Assembly: GCA_951812575.1 (NCBI GenBank)
Contig: OX638322.1
Span: forward strand, 1,146,850-1,210,849
Reading direction: 5' to 3'
Length of the DNA stretch: 64,000 nucleotides
Origin: Candidatus Binatia bacterium
Lineage (GTDB): Bacteria; Desulfobacterota; Binatia; Bin18
Shown here: positions 26,290-35,184 of the stretch, piece after piece
Position numbering within the stretch: position 1 is the stretch's first letter
Layout of the letters: every line of letters starts with the position of its first letter
Notes under the pieces: model-generated
Database searches by the model: none
Seen by the model: the letters and a program-made list of their open reading frames with translations, nothing else
What the model was told of the DNA's origin: nothing
Position numbers and translations under genes: made by a program

Positions 26290-27724
26290 TTCCCTGAGGA
26301 GAAAGACGACGGAACAGTTCAACTCGCTCATCGATAAGGTCAACGCGTTTGCGTGGGGACCGCCCATGCTTGGCATGCTGGGGGTTACGAGTGTTTTGCT
26401 GACCCTCGGTCTGGCATTTATGCCGTGGCGGAAAGTCGGGTACGGCTTCACACTGCTGTTTGAAAAGAGCGATCCTCGCGGCGAGGGAGAAGTCAAACCC
26501 TTCAACGCCCTCATGACCGCATTATCGGCAACAGTCGGTACCGGGAATATCGCCGGTGTGGCCACCGCTATCGCCCTCGGCGGGCCGGGGGCGATCTTTT
26601 ACATGTGGCTGATGGCCCTGTTTGGCATGGCCACCAAATACGCCGAAGCCGTCTGCGCAGTGACCTATCGCGAGGTCGATAAGATGGGGGCGTATGTGGG
26701 AGGCCCCATGTACTATCTCCGCAACGGTGTGGGCGACTTCGCGCCCGAGTTGGGCAAGTGGCTGGGGCTGGTTTTTGCCCTGTTTGGCGCAGTGGCCGCC
26801 TTTGGTATCGGGAATGCGGTGCAGGTCAATTCCATGGCGGCAGCCCTGGGAGGGAGCTTCAGCGTTCCAAAGCTTCTGACCGGAGTCGTTGTGGCTGCGC
26901 TCGTAGGATTTGTCATCATCGGCGGCATTGGGCGCATTGCTGAAGTGGCTGGTCGGATGGTACCGGCCATGATCGCGCTCTACGTTGGGGGGGCCCTGCT
27001 GGTTCTCATTATCAATATCGCTGATATACCCGGGGCTGTCGGCCTCATTTTCCAACACGCCTTTACACCTGCGGCTGCAACGGGTGGCTTTGCCGGGGCC
27101 GCGGTGGCGGCGGCCGTTCGTTTTGGAGTGGCTCGCGGGGTCTTTTCCAACGAGTCCGGCTTAGGTTCTGCTGCGATAGCCCATGCTGCCGCCAAGACCA
27201 ACGATCCGGTTCGGCAGGGCCTTATCGCTATGCTCGGCACCTTCATTGATACGCTCATCGTTTGCACCATGACCGCGCTGGTCATTCTTACCTCTGGTGC
27301 CTGGGTTGCGACAGGTGCCGATGGTGGCGGTCTGACTGGAGCGGTCCTGACGTCTACGGCCTTTCAGCACTCCATAACCGGGGGAGACTATATCGTCACT
27401 ATTACGTTGGTCGTCTTTGCCTTTACGACCATCCTGGGTTGGTCCTATTACGGCGAGCGGTGCTGGCAATACCTGTTCGGCGAAAACAGCCTGATCGTTT
27501 ACCGCGTGTTGTGGATCGTGGCAGCACTGGGTTTTGCCAATGTGAAGGTGGATTTCGTCTGGAATTTGTCTGATACCCTCAACGGCCTGATGGCCGTGCC
27601 TAACCTGGTTGGCCTCCTCCTGCTGGCACCGATGGTCTTCCGCGTGACGCGCGACTTCTTCGCCACCTCACAGCATGAGAGGGATTGGGGATTGGGGAGG
27701 CCCAACTCCCAATCCCTGCAATGA
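26255..27724 (+). CDS. Alanine/glycine:cation symporter (AGCS family)
   Basis: 489-residue membrane transporter with 10-11 predicted helices that imports small amino acids with Na+ or H+. Signature segments are NALMTALSATVGTGNIAGVATAI, GPGAIFYMWLMALFGMATKYAE and GVFSNESGLGSAAIAHAAAKT. The only in-frame ATG start overlaps the upstream gene by 35 bases, with no clear RBS at this start. The C-terminal tail DWGLGRPNSQSLQ is encoded by the hairpin repeat at 27681-27716 and is not part of the conserved domain. Confidence 0.9.
   Translation: MRRRGSSHLALDSLRRKTTEQFNSLIDKVNAFAWGPPMLGMLGVTSVLLTLGLAFMPWRKVGYGFTLLFEKSDPRGEGEVKPFNALMTALSATVGTGNIAGVATAIALGGPGAIFYMWLMALFGMATKYAEAVCAVTYREVDKMGAYVGGPMYYLRNGVGDFAPELGKWLGLVFALFGAVAAFGIGNAVQVNSMAAALGGSFSVPKLLTGVVVAALVGFVIIGGIGRIAEVAGRMVPAMIALYVGGALLVLIINIADIPGAVGLIFQHAFTPAAATGGFAGAAVAAAVRFGVARGVFSNESGLGSAAIAHAAAKTNDPVRQGLIAMLGTFIDTLIVCTMTALVILTSGAWVATGADGGGLTGAVLTSTAFQHSITGGDYIVTITLVVFAFTTILGWSYYGERCWQYLFGENSLIVYRVLWIVAALGFANVKVDFVWNLSDTLNGLMAVPNLVGLLLLAPMVFRVTRDFFATSQHERDWGLGRPNSQSLQ
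27681..27716. repeat. GGGATTGGG/CCCAATCCC hairpin at the end of the symporter gene
   Basis: Perfect 9-bp arms 27681-27689 and 27708-27716 around GATTGGGGAGGCCCAACT. The 5' side is nearly the same as the repeat before the helicase gene (5576-5650, minus strand). It supplies the last codons of the symporter and lies between two convergent genes, so it may also terminate transcription. Confidence 0.65.
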
Positions 27725-27732
27725 CCTCGCTT

Positions 27733-28662
27733 CTACGCGATAGCCTGGAGAACCTGGTCCGAGGACTCTGAAGACTGCTGGGCGGGCTTGTCTTTGAGAA
27801 AATCAATAAATTTTTGGGTCGCCTGGGTAAAACGGCGACCCCGCTTGGAAATAAGGCCGAGTGGGCGCATCAGGACTTCGCCGGAAAACTGGACAACCTT
27901 GAGGGTCTCATTCTTGACCTCAAGAGAAACGGTCGGCTCGGGGACAATGGCGATCCCCACGTCTATTTCGACCGCGCGTTTGATCGTTTCGACATTATCC
28001 ATTTCCATCATGTATTGGACTTTGATCCCGTGCCGCCGGAAAAGACGATCAAGCGCCCGACGCGTTGGAATATCACGTTCAAAGCCGATAAATTGCTCGC
28101 CGTCAAGCTTCTTGATGTTGATACGCCGGAGTGAGGCAAATCGATGTTGCGGGGCGCAAATCAAGACCAACCGGTCCTCCCGGAACGGGGTGAGTCGAAT
28201 CTGGGGCCGCTTACTCGGATAAGCGACAATACCGAGATCAATATCGCCGTGACTGACATCTTCGTAGATTTTGTTGACGCGGGTATATTCCAGGTGGATA
28301 TTGACATCGGGAAATGTCTGCAGATAGCGCTTGAGCGGCGAAGAGAGCTCATAGAGTCCGACGCTATAGACCGTGGCCACCCGAACAGTGCCCGCAACCG
28401 AACGGGAGAGGGTCTGGATGCCGTCTTCGATTTCACGATACTTCTGCACAATCTCCTTGCCCGCCTCATACAAGACCTGACCCGCCTGTGTCAGGCGCAC
28501 ATTTCCCTTCGAGCGTTCTACCAGTTCTCTTCCGTAGCGTTCTTCCAAGCCGCGAATCTGCTGACTGACTGCAGATTGGGTAATAAAATTTTTTGAGGAG
28601 GCGAGCGAAAAGCTGCCGGTCTCAGCAAGATCACAAAAGACCTTCAATGTTTCAATATGCAT
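27733..28662 (-). CDS. LysR-family transcriptional regulator
   Basis: 309-residue regulator. N-terminal winged HTH with LASSKNFITQSAVSQQIRGLEERYG (residues 21-45), then the periplasmic-binding-like effector domain (VRVATVYSVGLYELSSPLKRYL onward). Overall it resembles CysB/CysL-like regulators. It is transcribed divergently from the gene at 28781, with an AT-rich 118-bp gap holding a candidate operator, and converges on the symporter gene (8 bases between stops). Confidence 0.9.
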   Translation of the reverse strand: MHIETLKVFCDLAETGSFSLASSKNFITQSAVSQQIRGLEERYGRELVERSKGNVRLTQAGQVLYEAGKEIVQKYREIEDGIQTLSRSVAGTVRVATVYSVGLYELSSPLKRYLQTFPDVNIHLEYTRVNKIYEDVSHGDIDLGIVAYPSKRPQIRLTPFREDRLVLICAPQHRFASLRRINIKKLDGEQFIGFERDIPTRRALDRLFRRHGIKVQYMMEMDNVETIKRAVEIDVGIAIVPEPTVSLEVKNETLKVVQFSGEVLMRPLGLISKRGRRFTQATQKFIDFLKDKPAQQSSESSDQVLQAIA

Positions 28663-28676
28663 GATTACTAATAATT

Positions 28677-28694
28677 GAAAGAAGATTTTTTCAC
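28677..28694. promoter_or_regulatory. Candidate LysR-type operator
   Basis: TGAAA-N8-TTTCA inverted repeat, 15 bases upstream of the LysR start, in the shared divergent promoter region. LysR proteins commonly bind such interrupted dyads and control the divergent gene. A TATATA at 28732-28737 may be the -10 of the gene at 28781. Confidence 0.4.
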
Positions 28695-28780
28695 TTTACT
28701 TATAGATGAATTTCCGCTATTTTTCCACCCTATATACGCAATCACCGTAACTTATGAATCTTTTGTGGAGGAGAGGCTCT

Positions 28781-29152
28781 ATGTTTGAACCAGACACCCT
28801 CTTGCCGGAGCAATATTTTACCTTGCTCGGGCGTAAACCCCTACAGGGTGAGAAACGACTTCTGCTGGCTATGCTAGAGGATGCAGTTCATTGTTTCCAA
28901 ACCTATTTGCTGGCAAAAAAGCCCCACGAGCGGCGACTCTTTCAGGAGGCCGAAGAGTGGATTATTTCCACTGATGGGCTCTGGTTTTTCTCTTTTGAAA
29001 ATATTTGTGACGTGCTGGACATCAATCCGGACAGGATGCGTGAAGCGCTCAAGGCGTGGAAAGAGGAGCAGACGCTCCGCTACGCCCAGCACGGTGAAGC
29101 CCTGGTTGATGTCGCTCTCAGCGTGGAGATTCCCGCCCGCGCCGACATCTAA
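28781..29152 (+). CDS. Small protein of unknown function, divergent from LysR
   Basis: 123-residue soluble protein without recognised family. It is helical and acidic; residues 63-105 (WFFSFENICDVLDINPDRMREALKAWKEEQ) look like a small helix-turn-helix-like fold, but this is not a confident call. ATG 28781 is favoured over an upstream in-frame start because GTGGAGGAGAGG precedes it. The divergent LysR gene may control it. Confidence 0.65.
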   Translation: MFEPDTLLPEQYFTLLGRKPLQGEKRLLLAMLEDAVHCFQTYLLAKKPHERRLFQEAEEWIISTDGLWFFSFENICDVLDINPDRMREALKAWKEEQTLRYAQHGEALVDVALSVEIPARADI

Positions 29153-29182
29153 TCTCCTACGGTATCTGACACACAAACGGAT

Positions 29183-29211
29183 GGGAAAAGCCTCGCGTTC
29201 AGGCTTTTCCC
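29183..29211. terminator. Bidirectional terminator-like hairpin
   Basis: Perfect 11-bp stem GGGAAAAGCCT (29183-29193) / AGGCTTTTCCC (29201-29211), 7-base loop, between the convergent genes at 28781 and cobS. The stem's own A- and T-rich parts could serve as the weak-pairing run in either direction. Confidence 0.6.
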
Positions 29212-29237
29212 GCTCCCATCACCGCCCCAGTTGCCGA

Positions 29238-29987
29238 CTATGATGGGGAAGCGCTAGCCCTCCCTCCGGCGAGGAGGACGAAGAGGCAGAGCGCGGCGGT
29301 CTCGACGAGTTCCGCTATTGCACCCCAGTGCTCTCCGGCGACGCCTCCCAGGCGGTGATTGCAAAACAGCGTAACGCCAATAATGAGTCCGCCCAGGGGC
29401 AGAACGAGCGCAATCCCAGCAATTTCAATCAGCGTAAACAAGACGCCCAGAGCAATGAGGCTGGAGAGGGCAAACTCATTGAACTGGACCCCGTGTACAA
29501 ATGTCGTGCCCGGTCCCTCAGTTCGAGCCGGACGGGAGCTATAGGCCATCACCACACACGCCCACCGACCCAGCATAGGTCCGAGGAAGAGGGCGATGTC
29601 TCGATAGCCACCGAGGAGCATATCCAAGGCGCGTACTTTGCACGCGAGGAGGAAAAAAAGGACCAAGACGCCAAGCGCTCCACGCGCAGACGTTCTCCTC
29701 GCCGGGCCCGAGCCGCCAAACAGAGCGTCAGTACTCTTCACGACCCCATCAAGATGAACCCCTCGACTCACGACCGCCAGCAATCCAACCAGCAGGATGC
29801 TGAGCCCTGTCGTTGGGAGCACAGGCCGGAGCAACCAGTCCACCCCCCAGACCAGTGCACCGAGGAGGAGCCCAACCAGCGGGAAAAAGACTGCAGACCG
29901 CCCACAGGCCGTGGCATCAAGAGGCAGCGCTCTTTTCGTCCGGATGATGGTGAGAAAATGTAAAGCCGTCAGGAAGTTGGTCAGCAT
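29238..29987 (-). CDS. cobS: Adenosylcobinamide-GDP ribazoletransferase
   Basis: 249-residue membrane enzyme joining alpha-ribazole to adenosylcobinamide-GDP in the last part of cobalamin synthesis. It has several hydrophobic helices, with the family segments FLTIIRTK, RSAVFFPLVGLLLGAL, RGVHLDGVVKSTDALFGG, GPMLGRWACVVMAYS and NHRLGGVAGEHWGA. The HLDG region reads VVKSTDAL rather than the common LADTADG, but D and D remain. No other cob genes are adjacent; the nuo operon ends upstream. Confidence 0.9.
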   Translation of the reverse strand: MLTNFLTALHFLTIIRTKRALPLDATACGRSAVFFPLVGLLLGALVWGVDWLLRPVLPTTGLSILLVGLLAVVSRGVHLDGVVKSTDALFGGSGPARRTSARGALGVLVLFFLLACKVRALDMLLGGYRDIALFLGPMLGRWACVVMAYSSRPARTEGPGTTFVHGVQFNEFALSSLIALGVLFTLIEIAGIALVLPLGGLIIGVTLFCNHRLGGVAGEHWGAIAELVETAALCLFVLLAGGRASASPS

Positions 29988-30076
29988 CCTGGCCCGTATA
30001 CCACTTCCCCGCCTGCGCGCAAACAGCCGGAGTCAGTGCCAGCCGACGGAGCGGACGCGGCTCCTCTTGGTTTACC

Positions 30077-31528
30077 TTATCCCAACGACAAAAACGAGGC
30101 TCCGGCTAAAGACATGGACGCGGACGGGAAGACGCCCATCAGTACCGTACCGATTGCGGCGATCAGGATGGCCACCCCTAACGCGGAACGAAGTGAGGGC
30201 AATTCGACAATCGCCTCGCCCTCACGCATATACATATTGACGACGACGCGAATATAGTAATAGGCGGATACTACGCTATTCAGCACGCCAATGACCGCGA
30301 GCCAGATATAGCCGGCCTGCACCGCGGCGCTGAAAATATAGAACTTGCCGGTGAACCCGACCAGCGGCGGAACCCCCGTGAGAGAGAGCATAAACACGGT
30401 CATGGCCATCCCCAGGGCCGGATAACGAAAACCGAGGCCGGCATAATCGTCAAGCTCTTCATGCGGCTCACCCCTACGCCCAACAGCGACCATCACTCCG
30501 AACGCGCCCAGATTCATCAGCCCATAGGCCACCAGATAATACATCAGAGCCGCGCCACCCAGCTCCTTACCGGCCACCATGGCGACCAGGAGATAGCCGG
30601 CATGGGCAATGCTTGAATAGGCCAGCATGCGTTTGATGTTGTGCTGAACAAGCGCAGTGATATTTCCCACCGTCATGGTAAGGGCGGCTACGACCCACAG
30701 AATACCCTGCCAATCCGCATGGACCGCGCCCAAGGTATGCAGGAATATCCGGGCAAATGCGGCAAATGCGGCGGCTTTGACACCGACCGCCATAAAAGCG
30801 GTAACGGTTGTGGGTGCGCCCTGATACACATCCGGGGTCCAGACGTGGAACGGGACGGCGGCCACCTTAAATCCAAAGCCGACGATCAAGAGACCCATAC
30901 CAATCAACAGCAAGGGCGAAGAGCCCTGGGTACCGACGTGTTCGGCAATAGGTCCGAGCTGCACGCTGCCCGTCGCCCCATAAATCAGGGCAATGCCATA
31001 CAGCAAGAATCCGCTCGCAAACGCCCCGAGGAGAAAATATTTGAGCGCCGCTTCATGCGAGGTGAGATGTTGCCGCCAGATCCCGGCCAGGACGTATACG
31101 GCAATCGACATGGTTTCCAGACCCAGAAAGATCAAAATGAGGTCGGTGGCAGCAGCCATGACCGTCATACCGACCGTGGCAAAGAGAATGAGTGCGTAAT
31201 ACTCTCCGTGCCGAATCTCTGCGGTTTCGAGATAGCTCAGAGACATCAACACCGTCAGACCCGCGACCAGACAAAAGACAAGATTAAAGAACAGGGCATA
31301 CGCATCGAGGGCGAACATGCCGCTAAACGACTCAACATCGTTATGGCCCCACAACAACCAGGAACACAGCGCCGTGACAACAATACCCGTCAGGCTCAGC
31401 CAGCCGAGCAGAGAGCGCTCCTCGTCCTTCATCCAGATGTCCCAGAACAGGGCCAGCATGCCGGTCACGGACAGGAGCAGGGTCGGCAGGACCGAGAGCC
31501 AATTAACGGCGGGGAGTGTCATGTCCAT
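30077..31528 (-). CDS. nuoN: NADH:quinone oxidoreductase subunit N
   Basis: 483-residue antiporter-like membrane subunit of complex I, proton-pumping module. About 14 helices; conserved segments are LFLGLETMSIAVYVLAG, SHEAALKYFLLGAFASGFLLYG, GFGFKVAAVPFHVWTPDVYQGAPTTV in part, and NIKRMLAYSSIAHAGYLL. ATG 31528 (MDMTLPAVNW) is chosen over an in-frame TTG at 31534; it lies 3 bases after the nuoM stop. Last gene of the operon. Confidence 0.95.
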   Translation of the reverse strand: MDMTLPAVNWLSVLPTLLLSVTGMLALFWDIWMKDEERSLLGWLSLTGIVVTALCSWLLWGHNDVESFSGMFALDAYALFFNLVFCLVAGLTVLMSLSYLETAEIRHGEYYALILFATVGMTVMAAATDLILIFLGLETMSIAVYVLAGIWRQHLTSHEAALKYFLLGAFASGFLLYGIALIYGATGSVQLGPIAEHVGTQGSSPLLLIGMGLLIVGFGFKVAAVPFHVWTPDVYQGAPTTVTAFMAVGVKAAAFAAFARIFLHTLGAVHADWQGILWVVAALTMTVGNITALVQHNIKRMLAYSSIAHAGYLLVAMVAGKELGGAALMYYLVAYGLMNLGAFGVMVAVGRRGEPHEELDDYAGLGFRYPALGMAMTVFMLSLTGVPPLVGFTGKFYIFSAAVQAGYIWLAVIGVLNSVVSAYYYIRVVVNMYMREGEAIVELPSLRSALGVAILIAAIGTVLMGVFPSASMSLAGASFLSLG

Positions 31529-31530
31529 AC

Positions 31531-33165
31531 TCAACCTTTTAGGTCTCTTGGGTCTGTTGGGTCGATTGGGTCGATTGAGTCTTTGGGGTCCGTTGGGTCA
31601 AGGCTCAACGAACCCAATGACTCAACGGACTCAACTGACCCAATGGACTCAACTGACCCAATGGACTCAACTGACTCCACCGACTTATTATCGGCGGTTT
31701 GATGAATCCGCGCCAAGGTGGCTTCTACCGACTTTTCCATCCGGCTGAGGAAGGGCTTGGGGTAGAGACCCATCAGCAACATCAGGGCGATCAACGGAAC
31801 GAATATGGCTAGCTCGCGGCGGGACAGGTCGGTCAGCTTGGCGTTCTCCGGCTGCGTCAGCGGTCCGAAAACAACCCGCTGATACAGACGCAGCATATAG
31901 ACGGCACCCAGAACAACGCCGGAAACCGCTATCGCACCGACCAGCGTGTTCGCCTGAAAGGTCCCCAAGAGGATGAGGAACTCCCCAACAAATCCGTTCA
32001 AGCCCGGCAGGCCGATCGAAGACAGCATGGTAATCAGAAAGACCGAGGCAAAGAGCGGCAGTTGTTTCCATAAGCCGCCATACTCGCTGATAAGCCGCGT
32101 ATGGCGGCGTTCATATATCACGCCGACCAACAGGAAGAGGGCACCAGTTGACAGGCCATGGCCGAGCATCTGATACAGCGCGCCTTCGATCCCCTGTATA
32201 TTGAACGCAAACAACCCCAGCATGACAAAGCCGAGGTGGCTGACGGACGAGTAGGCGACCAACTTTTTCATATCCGGCTGCACCAGAGCCACCAGCGCGC
32301 CATACACGATACCAACCACTGAGAGCGCCATAATCAGCGGCACCGCAGCATGGGCGGCATCGGGGAAGAGCGGCAGGGCAAAACGCAGAAAGCCATAGGT
32401 GCCCATTTTGAGCAGTACGCCGGCCAGGATGACGGACCCCCCGGTCGGGGCTTCGACGTGCGCGTCCGGCAGCCAGGTATGAAAGGGGAAGAGCGGAACC
32501 TTAATGGCAAAGGAGAGCGCAAACGCGGCGAACAACCACATTTGGGCGTTGACCGGAATCTCAAGGTCGTACAGGCGCAGCAGGTCAAAAGTGAGCGTGC
32601 CGTGTTGAGTATTATGCAGATAGGCGAGATACAGGATGGCCACCAGCATCAGCAGGCTGCCGACCATGGTGTAGAGCAGAAATTTGAGCGCGGCATAAAT
32701 GCGCCGTTCGCCACCCCAGACGCCAATCAGGAAGTACATGGGAATCAGCATGACTTCCCAAAAGACATAGAAGAGAAAGACATCAACCGCGACAAAGGTC
32801 CCGATCATGCCGGTTTCCAGGATGAGAAAGAAAAAGAGATACTCCCTGACCCGCTGTTCCACGCTGCTCCAGGTAGACAGAATCACCAGCGGCGAAAGAA
32901 AGGTCGTCAGCAGCACGAGAAACAGGCTGATGCCATCAACGCCAACATAGTATTCGATCCCGAACTCGCTGATCCAGGCATAGCGCTCAACGAATTGAAA
33001 CGCGGCGGTCTCGCTATCAAAGCCGGTGAACAGGCCGAGCGAGATGAAGAACGTGAGCAGCGAAGCGCCAAAGGCGGTTCGACGGACCAACTCCACCGCA
33101 TTCTTGTTGAGGGCCAACAGGAAGAACGCCGTCAGCAGCGGAATGAAAACAACGAGGCTTACCAC
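31531..33165 (-). CDS. nuoM: NADH:quinone oxidoreductase subunit M with repeat-encoded tail
   Basis: 544-residue antiporter-like subunit of complex I. Conserved parts are EYYVGVDGISLFLVLLTTFL, FFLILETGMIGTFVAVD, KVPLFPFHTWLPDAHVEAPT and DMKKLVAYSSVSHLGFVMLG. The normal protein should end near residue 490. The last 50 or so residues (SVESIGSVES..., then DPTDPKDSIDPIDPTDP) come from a GGGTC/GACCC array at 31541-31685. Starts with GTG, overlapping nuoL by 7 bases. Confidence 0.95.
   Translation of the reverse strand: MVSLVVFIPLLTAFFLLALNKNAVELVRRTAFGASLLTFFISLGLFTGFDSETAAFQFVERYAWISEFGIEYYVGVDGISLFLVLLTTFLSPLVILSTWSSVEQRVREYLFFFLILETGMIGTFVAVDVFLFYVFWEVMLIPMYFLIGVWGGERRIYAALKFLLYTMVGSLLMLVAILYLAYLHNTQHGTLTFDLLRLYDLEIPVNAQMWLFAAFALSFAIKVPLFPFHTWLPDAHVEAPTGGSVILAGVLLKMGTYGFLRFALPLFPDAAHAAVPLIMALSVVGIVYGALVALVQPDMKKLVAYSSVSHLGFVMLGLFAFNIQGIEGALYQMLGHGLSTGALFLLVGVIYERRHTRLISEYGGLWKQLPLFASVFLITMLSSIGLPGLNGFVGEFLILLGTFQANTLVGAIAVSGVVLGAVYMLRLYQRVVFGPLTQPENAKLTDLSRRELAIFVPLIALMLLMGLYPKPFLSRMEKSVEATLARIHQTADNKSVESVESIGSVESIGSVESVESLGSLSLDPTDPKDSIDPIDPTDPRDLKG
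31541..31685. repeat. GGGTC/GACTC array at the nuoM-nuoN junction
   Basis: About 145 bp of imperfect 7-9-base words. GGGTC or GAGTC separated by TNTTG or GATTG is followed by the complementary GACTCAA/GACCCAA words, so the two halves can pair into a long imperfect hairpin. It is translated as the nuoM C-terminus. The same family is seen at 35507, 37713, 41686 and 54930. Confidence 0.85.
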
Positions 33166-35069
33166 AGATAATACCCCAGAATAACGATCGCTCCACAGCA
33201 GAACGACAGAGCATAGGTCTGGACATTACCGGTTTGCCAGAAACGCAAGACCGAGCCGTTGGCCTGAATCACCTGGGCCGTGCCGTTGACCAGGCCATCA
33301 ATAACGACCGTATCCCACACCTTCCACAGCCAGTCCGAGGCGGCCAGCAGAGGCCGGACAATCACCGCTTCGTACAGCTCATCAACATAATACTTGTTCA
33401 GCAACAATCGATGCAGGCCGGCGAACTGCCGGCTGAGGCGGTCGGCCCCTCCTCTACCAGGGACAAAAGGGGGGTCTTGCACATACAGCCGATACGCCAG
33501 CCCGATACCTCCCAGCCCAAGCAGGGTCGGCAGATATTTCACCAGGAGCGACACATGCGGATGCTCATGGCCGTAGAGCGGGCTGAGCAGTTCGGGCAGG
33601 GTAAAATAGCCCCCGATCACAGACAGGATAGCCAGCACCACCAGGGGCATGGTCATGACTTGGGGCGATTCATGAATATGGTGGGCAACCTCGGGATCAG
33701 AACGGTTTTCTCCCCAAAACGTGACAAAGAATAAGCGAAACATATAGAAGGCGGTCAGGCCCGCCCCCAGGGTGCCAATCAGCCACAGCAGGGGAGAACC
33801 GTGCGGACTCCCAAAGGCGTGTTCCAGGATGAGATCCTTGCTGAAAAAACCGGACAGTAAGGGAAACCCGGCAATGGCCAGACAGCCGATGGCAAACGTC
33901 CCATAGGTGGTCGGCATCTTGCTTTTCAGCCCACCCATCTTGCGGATGTCCTGCTCCTCGCTCATACCGTGGATGACACTCCCGGCACCGAGGAAGAGGA
34001 GAGCCTTGAAGAAGGCGTGGGTCATGACATGAAACACACCCGCGGCATACGCGCCCACACCCAGCCCGAGAAACATATAGCCCAGTTGACTGACCGTTGA
34101 GTAGGCCAGGACCTTTTTAATATCGGTCTGCACCAGGGCAATCGTGGCGGCAAACAGGGCGGTGACGGCGCCGACCACGGCCACCACGGCTAAGGCGGTC
34201 TGGGACAGGGAATACAGGAAATGCATCCGCGCGATCAGATAGATGCCGGCCGTGACCATCGTCGCGGCGTGAATGAGCGCGCTCACCGGCGTGGGGCCGG
34301 CCATGGCGTCCGGCAGCCAGACATAGAGCGGGATTTGGGCCGACTTGCCGGCCGCGCCGACAAAGAAGAGCAGGCAGACCACCGTCACCGTCGTCACGGG
34401 CAGCACTGAGGCGTGGGCCGCGATTTCGCTGAACGACAGCGTCCAGACACCGTGGGCCCCCAGGCTCCAGAACAACAGAAACAGGCCCAGCAGAAAACCG
34501 GCGTCACCAATCCGGTTGACGATAAAGGCCTTTTTCCCGGCACTGGCCTTTTCGTCGTCCGTATACCAAAAGCCGATGAGCAAATAGGAACACAGCCCGA
34601 CGCCTTCCCAACCGACGAAGAGCAGCAGGATATTATCGCCCAGCACCAGCAGCAGCATGGCGGTGGTAAAGAGGTTGAGATAGGCAAAATAGCGCACCAC
34701 ATCGTCGTCGTGGGCCATATAGCCAACGGAGTAGACGTGGATGAGAAAACCGACCCCGGTGATGACCATGATCATGACACCGGACAAGGGATCGACCCGC
34801 AGCGCAATATCAACCTGTAGGGCGCCTGAGTAAATCCAGGGGTAGACACTATCGACCAGGGCACCGCCGTCCGGCAGTTGGACAAAGGCCGCAAACGCAA
34901 AGCAAAACGCCAGGAAGACCATACCCGGCGAAACCCAGTTCACGACCTGTCGGCCATAGCGCGGCCCCAAGAAGAGGTTGAACACCACTCCGAGCAGGGG
35001 AAAGAGAACGATATAGCGCAGGTACGAGACCGTCTGGACGGCGACCTCGGCCGCGTGCGGATGTTCCAT
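33159..35069 (-). CDS. nuoL: NADH:quinone oxidoreductase subunit L
   Basis: 636-residue antiporter-like subunit with the long lateral helix at its C-terminus. Segments GDNILLLFVGWEGVGLCSYLLIGFW, KSAQIPLYVWLPDAMAGPTPVSALIHAATMV (quoted in part) and TDIKKVLAYSTVSQLGYMFLGLG are diagnostic. ATG 35069 (MEHPHAAEV) is preferred; the frame opens earlier, but the added residues come from the repeat at 35095-35160. Confidence 0.95.
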   Translation of the reverse strand: MEHPHAAEVAVQTVSYLRYIVLFPLLGVVFNLFLGPRYGRQVVNWVSPGMVFLAFCFAFAAFVQLPDGGALVDSVYPWIYSGALQVDIALRVDPLSGVMIMVITGVGFLIHVYSVGYMAHDDDVVRYFAYLNLFTTAMLLLVLGDNILLLFVGWEGVGLCSYLLIGFWYTDDEKASAGKKAFIVNRIGDAGFLLGLFLLFWSLGAHGVWTLSFSEIAAHASVLPVTTVTVVCLLFFVGAAGKSAQIPLYVWLPDAMAGPTPVSALIHAATMVTAGIYLIARMHFLYSLSQTALAVVAVVGAVTALFAATIALVQTDIKKVLAYSTVSQLGYMFLGLGVGAYAAGVFHVMTHAFFKALLFLGAGSVIHGMSEEQDIRKMGGLKSKMPTTYGTFAIGCLAIAGFPLLSGFFSKDLILEHAFGSPHGSPLLWLIGTLGAGLTAFYMFRLFFVTFWGENRSDPEVAHHIHESPQVMTMPLVVLAILSVIGGYFTLPELLSPLYGHEHPHVSLLVKYLPTLLGLGGIGLAYRLYVQDPPFVPGRGGADRLSRQFAGLHRLLLNKYYVDELYEAVIVRPLLAASDWLWKVWDTVVIDGLVNGTAQVIQANGSVLRFWQTGNVQTYALSFCCGAIVILGYYLW

Positions 35070-35094
35070 CTCTACAGCACCAATCCCCGCCGAT

Positions 35095-35160
35095 GTAGGG
35101 GCAACCCTCTGTGGTTGCCCGTGATGTCGAATGAGGACAGGCACAGGGGCCTGCCCCTAC
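35095..35160. repeat. 66-bp MITE-like palindrome between nuoK and nuoL
   Basis: Terminal inverted octamers GTAGGGGC (35095-35102) and GCCCCTAC (35153-35160) enclose two smaller hairpins, GGGCAACC...GGTTGCCC and GGACAGGC...GCCTGCCC. It resembles widely scattered GTAGGGGC-type repeats of environmental bacteria. It lies in the nuo operon leader of nuoL without interrupting a gene. Confidence 0.65.
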
Positions 35161-35184
35161 AACTCGGTAATTGTGTCATACGCT

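Noticed and set aside
30641..31702. Long plus-strand open frame opposite nuoN/nuoM
   Set aside because: Antisense shadow of clearly conserved complex I genes; Arg/Gln/His-rich composition and no RBS.
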